Below are positions 56,044 through 64,000 of a DNA stretch of 64,000 nt, piece after piece. The position numbers and the translations under genes are program-made. The notes beneath the pieces are model-generated. The model made no database searches and had not been told where the DNA came from. It saw nothing but the letters and a program-made list of their open reading frames with translations. The first letter of the stretch is position 1. Each line of letters opens with the position of its first letter. This DNA comes from Morella rubra. Its lineage: Eukaryota; Streptophyta; Magnoliopsida; Fagales; Myricaceae. Location: assembly GCA_003952965.2 (NCBI GenBank), contig CM025856.1, forward strand, positions 1,854,255 through 1,918,254, read 5' to 3'.

Positions 56044-57290
56044 CGTGTTGGGGGTATTGACAATGACAAGAGTACTGTGGCTAATCGTACGGACGGTCTG
56101 TTTATTGCATCATTTAAATTGCAGTACTCTCGATTAGTAGAAAAGCTAGGCATGCAAAGATATACCCATCGTTTCATGCACAACTAGATGCATACATGCA
56201 GGAGAGCGTCTAAATTAATACGCGTCCATTCAGAGCAGCAGCTAGAGGTGTGATTCGTGTTGCAAGAAGGCGGCCTGTTGAACTTGATCTGTATTGGTGT
56301 TCCGATCGTATACCAGTCGATTATTTATTAGGATTTGTTGATTATTTTTCTGTCGAATAATGCTAACAAGTAACAAGGTTGGTCACCAAAGGCTACGAGG
56401 ATAACCCTCTTATCGGCCTGCTTGTTATCTTTATTTTCGTTCTGTAAAAGAAAAAAAATTACACTTCTCGAAAAAGTAAATTTATTGAGCTAAGGTACAT
56501 ATATAGTGGTTTTTTTTTTAAAAGCAAAAAGGAGAGGGAGCGACCAATGTAGCAACACTTTCTAAGCGTAACTATAAGAGCAACCTTTGCTGCAGAATGT
56601 TTAGTTTGAGTCATAACTACTGTCCAATGGGCGAGCCCATTACCATAGCACCAGCAAGACCAATAGTACATACTAATTTTAAAAAGGACTTGCACCTTTA
56701 CTTATATAGATTTATAATATTTCAATCTTAACATCATTGATCATTCATTCGCATCCAACAGATGGGGGGCCAGCAGCACTCGTACCATTAGCGAACGCTC
56801 TACCACCGCCGATGATTGGGCCTAATTATATATACATATAGGCGGAATGGCAACTGGAAGCGAAAACGAGCTACCGCCGCCTACAATTGTTTTAATAGAT
56901 CTTAATGTCAACTGGAAGCGAAAACGAGATACCACCGCCAACTATGTTTTTAATAAATTCCTAAATTAGTCAATTTAATTAATGTCCATAGAAATGATCT
57001 TATTGTTCGTGGCACATAGGGCTAAACCACTATATTATTGGTTAGAAATAGAAATTAACATTCATTGCCTAATTGGTTGCTGGCTAAGACTATAATTAAG
57101 GATTAGGATACTTATTAAAATGATGTCTAAATTAGATGATCTCAGAGAAAGATAGATAAGATTTTAAAATAAATTTTTAAGCAGTGTGTGTCTTACACCA
57201 TTAAATGTACATTGTATCAATCTCTTTCCGAATTAAATCATCTAATTTAAATAATAAGTTGAAAATAATCTTAATCCAAAAGTTAATAAC
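56044..57290. other. thioredoxin-block flank relics, no gene
   Basis: 56370-56430 keeps the 3' hairpin region seen after A-type genes (GGCTACGAGGATAACC..), now imperfect and without a gene upstream. 56720-57290 resembles flanks at 13680-13790 and 16900-17140. These look like leftovers of further lost copies. Confidence 0.45.
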
Positions 57291-57472
57291 ATCTATTTTT
57301 TTTCTTCATAATAACTGGTCTAATTTATTTATACATGGGCTTATTCTTGGTGGCACATGCCCTCATGCGCATGGCGCTTTTCGTACTGAGCCAATGACAC
57401 GCTGAACAAGGCATTAACGACGTCCGTTTCTGTAGGATTCTTTATTCTCTACCAAAGGGGGAAACGTCTTTA

Positions 57473-57640
57473 GGTACTGTTTGTTTCCCCAATATTTTTG
57501 TTTAAAACACTTTTACTCCAAAATTTTTAACTTCTACATATATATACTTTACCTTTCACAAACCCCAATAAATCTCAATAAAATAAAGATTCTCAAAATT
57601 TTTAGGAATATTCTCCAAATTTTGGCAAACAAACACCCTC
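57473..57640. mobile_element. small DNA transposon in the B-type gene 4 promoter
   Basis: The ends GGTACTGTTTGTTT and AAACAAACACCCTC are inverted repeats, flanked by TTA and TAA. It is absent from the same place in the B-type gene 3 promoter, about 250 bases upstream of the TATA box. Confidence 0.6.
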
Positions 57641-57727
57641 TAATTTATTCTGTTTTTTAAGCCGACGTGCGAGATACTCCTCTACTTGTAGAAGTTTTAA
57701 TAGTTACTTTACTAACCCTGTTGCTCA

Positions 57728-57736
57728 TATATAAAA
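57728..57736 (+). promoter_or_regulatory. TATA box of B-type gene 4
   Basis: TATATAAAA followed by GGAGAAGAGG, about 60 bases before the start codon. Confidence 0.55.
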
Positions 57737-57790
57737 GGAGAAGAGGCGTTTCTATCAATCTTTTGGGAAAGAGAGTTGAGTGTGTGAGAA

Positions 57791-58557
57791 ATGGGAGTGA
57801 TCACTGTGAGAACTGAAAATGCCTGGAAAGAGCAGCTCGAGAGGGCCAAGGGCGCCAAGACACCGGTTATAATTCCTCACTTATACCCTCTATAAATACC
57901 TCTAGATCTATTACTTATTTGATTTAATTTGGTCATTGTTTTGGGTTTGTTGGTTCCCAATGGATTATGAAGATCGATGTAATTTTATTTTAATTATAGG
58001 GGCGGGTTTGACAATTATACCCTAAACTATCTCCTTTGAGACCGTTATTTGTGTTATTTGGCCTGTATTCATTTACTTGTTTGATATTTGTCATTTCAAT
58101 ATTTCATTCTTAACATATGGTCAGGTCCTAAATCGACACAGACAGTAGTTGAGTTCTGCCGTAACGGGTGTGGGTACTGTCAAGCCATAGAACCGGTGGT
58201 AGCAGAACTAGCTACAAAATATGCAGACGCAACGTTTCTCAGAGTGGATGGAGAAGCAGTAGTGGTAAATATGTGACCTCAAAATTTTGTGAAGAAAATT
58301 ACTCTCCCAAAAATTGAAAGCATTATAAATATTAATCAGAATAATTAGTTTTGGCATTATCTTTTCTCGCAATTAATTTCTTGAATTTGCGGGCGGTTGC
58401 AGAGGAATGGGGTGTGAAGGCAACGCCATGTTTCTTCTTCCTAAAAGAGGGCGATTCAGTGGCCAAGTTGGAGGGAGCGGCAGAAGCCAATCTGCGGAAG
58501 ACCGCAGATAAGCACTTGTTAATTTGTCCCAAAAATTTCCTGGGATATATAATGTGA
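57791..58557 (+). CDS. B-type thioredoxin h-like protein with CGYC site, altered splice acceptor
   Basis: By paralogy the exons are 57791-57865, 58142-58264 and 58393-58557 (120 aa). Landmarks are MGVITVRTENAWKEQLERAK, C31, the redox site C35-G-Y-C38, VVAELATKYADATFLRVD, cis-proline P78 in KATPCFFFLKEG and a KTADKHL helix. The coding frame is open throughout. However, the acceptor of intron 2, TTGCAG in every sister, reads TTGCGG here (58387-58392). The next AG, nine bases on, would shift the frame. Either an upstream AG is used, or the transcript is mis-spliced and this is a young pseudogene. Two residues are shortened at the end of exon 2 relative to gene 3. The C-terminus ends in NFLGYIM. 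If made, the product should be a cytosolic thiol-disulfide oxidoreductase like gene 3. Confidence 0.55.
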
Positions 58558-59274
58558 TACGTACGTACTATCTCAGCACTAGATGTTGTTCTTAGGTTAT
58601 TTTCTTAAAACTTCACGTATGTCTGAATAAGAATTAAGGAAGTAATTAAGGTGTCACGTTGCAAGAATGCGAGTTGGACTTGGACCCTATCGGTGCTTCT
58701 GTTTCGAGAATTACATAAGCAAACCAGCTGGTCCTTTAGGATTTCTCATTAGTTTTGCAGTTCAATTATAACGATCAGTCTTGGTATGTTGGTTACCACT
58801 GGCTGAAAAGATGGGAATCATGTTATCCTGATCTTGTTTGTAATCTTTTTATTTCATGCAATTTAATTATAAACTTCCATCCTCTTAATTATATAGTATT
58901 TCTAATTAGCGTTTTATATATAAACTCACTAGTCTTATTACTTAAGTTTACTAATTACTCCATTTGTTGATAACTTCTCTCATATTCTAATGTTAAACGC
59001 TGATTACTTTGCTGAAATGAGAGACAATTGGGGGTGGGTGGCTCTTTGTTAATTGACACTCCACTTACTCCTAAGGAATCAAATGCACCAGAATATAGGA
59101 GGGTTTTAAACCTAAAAGTAGCCGGGAGCAATCTAATCGCTTGAGTTTATTGTCCAAAAAAATCTCATGTCAATAAGAGCACTAAGGCTCTATCCCTGTG
59201 TACCAAAAAGATAAAAATGTTACAAACGATTTCGAGGAACAATCTGTGAGCTCCAATAAAATTAGGTAAATATA

Positions 59275-59356
59275 ATGGAACCGATCGTGGCAAACATGGC
59301 TAATACCTATCCAAATGTCACGTTTCTTGGAGTGAATGTGAATTCGCTGATGGTAA

Positions 59357-59389
<33 letters not shown>

Positions 59390-59681
59390 CTGAAAAATAT
59401 TGCAGAAATTATATTTATCGTAATTAGTTTCTAGTTCGCAGTCAGTTGTTGACGCCAATTGTGCGCAACAAATGCCGACTTTCTTGTTCCTGAAAGGTGG
59501 CACGAGGGTGGACATTGTTGTAGGCGCCAATCCGTCGCAATTACAGCAGACCTTGGGAAGGCACACTTGGTTTGCAGAATACACGGGACAACGCCGGACT
59601 GTTGCCCCATACACCGTGGCAGGAGACATTGATAACAAAACTCTTCTCGATTCTCGACTTAATTACCCAGGCCGTGTTTGA
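59275..59681 (+). pseudogene. A-type thioredoxin-like fragment (half of exon 2, and exon 3)
   Basis: 59275-59352 matches the second half of A-type exon 2 (MEPIVANMANTYPNVTFLGV..) and 59442-59681 matches exon 3 (VVDANCAQQMPTFLFLKGG..). Exon 1 and the C-x-x-S-C part are missing: at about 59272 the sequence switches directly from B-type 3' flank to mid-exon. Two extra bases after GRH shift the tail into a different frame (TWFAEYTGQRRTVAPY), ending at 59679-59681 beyond the usual stop. The sequence is closest to the 38500 relic. It cannot encode a working thioredoxin. Confidence 0.75.
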
Positions 59682-59718
59682 GATCGTACTAGTTTGTGTG
59701 AAGTTCTATGTTACTTAT

Positions 59719-60882
59719 TTAAGTGGACGGTTCAAAACTCAAAGTAATGTTGCCGAACCTAGAAAGGGGGTTGAATAGGTTCTAATTTTTCTTAAATTCT
59801 TTCATCACGTAAAAAACTGTACACTCTTCACAAGTACACAATCAGCAATTTCAAAAGAACTAAAGCAACAAAATATAATGCGGAAGTAATAACCAATATG
59901 GACAGCAGATTCTCAAAGTTACAGAACAACACTATACTTTTTTCTTAATCAAGGAAATTAAAGAAAGATAATCACAACAACAGCAAGTTAATCTACGTAA
60001 ACACAATCACAACAAAAAACCAAGATTGGTTACGAAGAGAAAACCTGCTTGAAAGAATTCTTTCAAGAGGTAAAAACTTTTCAGGCCTGAGGCTAGTTAA
60101 TCGAATCCACTAAAATCTTCAAACTCGGTACACAGTGATCTATAAACTACCCAACACCCGTTGCTAGTCTATTCTACTGTTACCTTACTGGAATACAACA
60201 TCCAGATCTGCCTCTTGCAGGGAACGAGGAACTCCTCTTCCGTTTGAAGTTCTTGATACCGAAAAACTGATCTCCACAGCCAAGCCAATCTTTTCCACAC
60301 TTCACATGCAATTGGTTTTCCTTGGTAGATCTCCAGCAACCTCTGGAGTTTACCTTCTTAAGCAAGGTTTGTAATGGTAATAAAAAAACGGATCTGAGAT
60401 AATGAGGGAGGAAAATCTCACTGGGTTCAATCTCAGTTCATACGCAGCAAACTATAGAATCATTAATAGAGAATGTAGGTAAGCAGGCTCTAGAAGCAAT
60501 GGTCTCTCTAGATATGGCTATTCAATCATGTGTTGAATGTGAGAAGAGATCCTTTTTATTTTCTGGAGGGTCGGGAAGAAGGCTCTCACGAATATTCCAG
60601 AAATCTTGCTTCTTGCGGCTTCTGTTAAAACCGTTGTAACTGCCTTTCGCAAGTCTTGATCAAACTATGAGTGAACTCTGATAAGACTTCGAGTGCTTCA
60701 GAAAAATAGCGCTCTAACTTCGCATTAGTGAACTGTAAGCATACTTCAATCAAACCTTGAAATTCAGACGATCACCAAATGTGTTAAGGCGCTGACTTTA
60801 AGTAGGACTTGACAAATGCAAATCTCAAGAATTAATACAGACTCTTCATGAAGTTTTTATGCCAACTAAAAATACATTAACA
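59719..60882 (-). mobile_element. solo LTR, SIRE-like, minus orientation
   Basis: A 5-bp duplication CTTAT flanks it (59714-59718 and 60883-60887). Removing it restores the A-type 3' flank seen at 39615-39660. On the minus strand it starts TGTTAATGTATTTTTAG and near its end has CTATTCAACCCCCTTTCTAG, a SIRE-type LTR landmark. There is no internal region. Confidence 0.75.
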
Positions 60883-60934
60883 CTTATTGTGTTGTATTAT
60901 TTAAACATTACAATTGATTGGTTAAATAAGGATA

Positions 60935-61015
60935 ACTCTTGATTGGTTATCAAAGGTTAGTACGAGAATAGGCTTGTTATCCTTGTGCTTGTTAGTTGTT
61001 ATCTTTCGTTTCACT
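60935..61015 (+). promoter_or_regulatory. 3' hairpin region of the A-type fragment
   Basis: GGTTAGTACGAGAATAGGC then TTGTTATCCTTGTGCTTG lies in the same place as the hairpins near 10735 and 39708, with arms partly decayed. It was split from its gene by the solo LTR. Confidence 0.45.
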
Positions 61016-61089
61016 TCGTTGAAGCCTGCTAGCTGTTTGATGGATAAAGTTTGGAGGTTTATATAAGATATTATTTAAATTAAAGACGG

Positions 61090-62700
61090 CGGCTTTAGCT
61101 AGATTTTCCATTCATATCTGCTGCTCAGAAGAAAAAAAAAACTAAGATCATTCATATATAAATTAGGCCCACTCTCTCTAGACGTTATTATATGAATTTT
61201 TATATGTTGTAAAATGTTCGGAGTAAACTATAACTACCACTTTTAAGAACCATAAACACAGCCCAACAAGAGTCCATGTTAGTTTTAGAGGCGAGAGGAT
61301 TTTATCCATAGATCTCGAGCTCTGACACTCGATCTTGGGTGCTCTTTTTCAGATTTCCAAAGCAAGTGGTTATAATTGGTTAGAAATACATATTAACTTC
61401 CATTATCTATTGCCTACCTTGTTGTTGACTAAGACGATAAGAGCATGATATTCTTTAATCTGCTGCTCAAATTGGATGCGTCAATTAAAAAGAGAGACAC
61501 AATATGCAAGATCTATAATATTTAATAAATATAAATTTTTTAGTCTGTTTTAGATTTGATTAAAAAAATTATAAAATAATCTCTCTTCTTATCAAATTAT
61601 TCTTTTTCATTATAATATTCATTCAAATATTCTCTCTTTTCACTTTTTCACCAATTACCATATCCTAAAATTTTAATCACTCCAAAATTTTAAGAATCAA
61701 ATATGCAAACTCTCTCAAAATTAAATGATCTAATTTAGACAATAAATTGAAGAGTACTCTGATGTAAAAATTAGTTTAATCAAATCCAGTACGTATCTAT
61801 TTTATTCCTTCGTGAACGCGCTACCACTGACTATTTCCAATCATTGTTTAATCTGAGTATCAACCATTTCGTGTCGAACAGATCATGTGGCCAGAAGACT
61901 CGTACAATTAGCGAATGTAGTACTGCTACCACCGACTGGCGACTATTACATTTCTAATTAATATTTATCCCTGAAGTCTAGTCAATGTAATGTGAACTGG
62001 GCCTAATTATAACAGATGTGATCAGCACTACTCATATTCCATTAGCAAACCTACTACCACAGCCTACAATTAATATTTTAACAAATTCCTAAAGTCTAGT
62101 CAATTTAATTTAATGTACATATAATGATCTTATATATTGTTCGTGGCACATGCCCTCACATGCATATGGCTCTTTTAGTGGTCATCTACATGTTCGATTT
62201 CAAACCCCAGAATAAGTTATTTCTTTTTATTCCGACCCCATGCATTGTATCCTATAATTAATTTAATTTCTTATCTGCATAAATTTTACGAGAAAAGGAT
62301 ATGTTAGCCAGGACGAAACTTCTGTTCCTAGTATAAATCATATTATTAGTAATAATAAATAGAAATTAACTCTCATTTTTTGAGGGACTTTGATCTCTCG
62401 TTTTCATCATATCTCGTAGCATATTCCCTTCACACGTCTCTCCGTGTGAAGTTAATTCTTTTCGTGGGAATCTCGCATACGTTATAAGTTGGTTTATAAT
62501 CGATGTATTGCTTGTCATGACCTTCTTTCCTTTGAGTTTGGTTCAATATGGGCCTTTCATCATTGTTGGTCTCTTTGTATAATCGTCTTGTTCGACACAA
62601 ATTGCTTTCGATCGGACTAATTCAGTTTCGGTACCATTAGATCATAAAATGAATAAAGAGTAATTTAGTCATTATAACAAGAATCTCGATCCCTATTTAT
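61090..62700. other. A-block flank, no gene
   Basis: 61200-61540 is a diverged copy of 40180-40540. 61545-61700 has MITE-like AT sequence with ACTTTTTCACCAAT motifs. 61830-62350 resembles other block flanks. There is no exon. Confidence 0.45.
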
Positions 62701-62944
62701 TTTTTTTCTTTTATAGGGAGCATGATCCGGTCCCTGGGATCGATTAATCCATATGACGTGGAACAGCCGACAGTTGCAATCGGCCTAGTACATGATCTAT
62801 ATCTATTTTATTCATGTGAACGCGCTACCACCTACTGTTACCAATCAAACGATTCCTCATACCGATGGGCGAGTGAATACGACAAGTCGTGAGGCTACTA
62901 CTAGGGGTGGTACTATTACTGCTCTACCAACCTTGCTGCATGCT

Positions 62945-62952
62945 TATTTATA
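62945..62952 (+). promoter_or_regulatory. core promoter of A-type gene 3
   Basis: TATTTATA in the same CATGCTTATTTATACAC context as genes 1 and 2. Confidence 0.5.
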
Positions 62953-63051
62953 CACCTGAAGAGCCGTTTCGTTTTGTACGTGTCACAGCCCGCTCAGAAC
63001 TTGTTTGTTTTCTGAGAAATTATTTGGAGAAGAGAGAAGACTGAGTGAGAA

Positions 63052-63805
63052 ATGGGAGGGCAAGTGATCCAGGTGCACAGTTATCAACAATGGAACCAGT
63101 ACATGCAGCAGTCCTGTTCCTGCGTTTGCACCCCACCGGTTTGATCTCACATTTTCCATTACCAATCTTTCTGCTAATGCTGTATTTATATCGCGGATCA
63201 ATTGATTTTTGTTATGGTTTTAAGTTTTAAACTGATTGGGCTTGTGAGTATATTTTTTTATTCAAGTGAATATTGAGCCTCGTGTTGTTCGTTGATTTTC
63301 TTTTGTGAATTTTATTTATTTTTCATTCTTAGCGAGAGTAGTACTGATTGATCAAACTCTCTATATATACTTGATATTGCAGGTAATTGTTTTCTTCGCC
63401 GATCGATGCTGTGCTGCGAGCTGCACCATGGAACAGACTTTTGTAAACCTGGCTAGCACCTATTCAACTCTCACGTTTCTTAGAGTGGAAGTGCAGGAGC
63501 AGATGGTAATATAACTACTTTCTTAGAGATGTTGCATGCCGAGAAGATATATATATATGTCTTTCTCAAAATTGCTAATTTCTTGTCTGCAGGGGATTGT
63601 TAATGCCAATTGTCTGAATCAAACGCCTACTTTCTTGTTCTTCAAAGGCGGCAAGAGGGTGGACACAGTAATAGGTGCCATTCCAGCGCAATTGCAGCAG
63701 ACCGTACAAAGGCACTCGGTTTGCCAAATTCATCAGACACCGCATATCTCTTGCCCTATAAGGGCGGTTCCTGCTTGCCCCATTCACAGGGGCAGGGCAT
63801 ATTAA
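63052..63805 (+). CDS. A-type thioredoxin-like protein with C-x-x-S-C site, copy 3
   Basis: Exons 63052-63138, 63383-63505 and 63593-63805 encode 140 aa with the borders and phases of copies 1 and 2. Against copy 1 it has Val for Ala in the TFVNLAS helix, Val for Leu in RVEVQEQ and Ala for Thr before the last CPIH. The C38-C39-A-A-S42-C43 site, C77, cis-proline P82 and the Cys/His tail are unchanged. Changes in all three copies avoid the site and most cysteines, which hints at selection, although the copies are so young that few changes of any sort have accumulated. Promoter core and 5' leader are kept. A CXXS-like thiol isomerase role is inferred from the motif. Confidence 0.72.
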
Positions 63806-64000
63806 GATAACTCTTCCCGACTCTCGATTTAGCCAGCCAGCCAGGCTTTTTTTTTTTTTTTTTTCGTATTTCGTATTGTCTGGGAACATTCTACCAGATC
63901 TTGTATTGTGTTGCGTTATTCAGAGCTGCGTCCATAGCTGGATGGAAGGCATCGTAATAGAAGTCCATGCAGAGTAAAGGACGGGTGGTTCACATGCACG

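Larger units (their letters stand above)
62710..64000 (+). repeat. A-type block, copy 3 (runs off the window)
   Basis: Nearly identical to 9438-10640 and 40676-41990 from GGGAGCATGATCCGGTCCC onward. The window ends within its 3' flank, so whether a B-type gene follows cannot be seen. Confidence 0.85.

Overview
The window looks like nuclear DNA of a dicot plant. It is AT-rich, its genes have introns with GT..AG borders, and it is crowded with plant transposons (CACTA, hAT, Copia, short inverted-repeat elements). There is one 1,000-base run of N (7873-8872).

Layout. 1-7872: one clean gene, a secreted EG45-domain / plant natriuretic peptide-like protein (4303-4951), among repeats. A diverged copy of its upstream region (7790-7866) runs straight into the gap. 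8873-16800: first thioredoxin-like block, with an apparently intact A-type gene (9784), a decayed B-type gene (12917) and inverted-repeat elements. 17187-33600: the 3' exons of a D-2-hydroxyglutarate dehydrogenase gene, whose apparent 3'-UTR intron holds a broken Copia retrotransposon (18498-33346, target duplication CTCAT). That element was itself hit by an 8.7-kb CACTA transposon (19641-28334, TTA) and by another element now reduced to a solo LTR (29821-31080, AGGGT). 33606-38360: a further solo LTR and inverted-repeat elements. 38500-49664: second thioredoxin stretch, in the order A-type pseudogene, A, B, B, A-type exon-1 relic. 50339-54692: a second CACTA element carrying an ABCC-transporter gene fragment. 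55222-56043: a short hAT element with an 8-bp duplication. 57791-64000: third thioredoxin stretch, in the order B, A fragment, A.

The most distinctive content is the thioredoxin-like tandem cluster: ten genes or relics, all on the plus strand, of two types, all derived from the three-exon plant thioredoxin plan. A-type proteins (140 aa) carry a C-x-x-S-C site preceded by another Cys, plus seven more cysteines. B-type proteins (119-127 aa) carry CGYC, or in one copy GSAS with no active cysteine. Most A copies also share a 3'-flank hairpin near a polyadenylation signal. The copies arose by repeated segmental duplication, some of it very recent or possibly an assembly effect, since one near-identical copy begins exactly at the N gap.

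All gene models are hand-made from splice motifs and paralogue comparison. No expression or database evidence was available.
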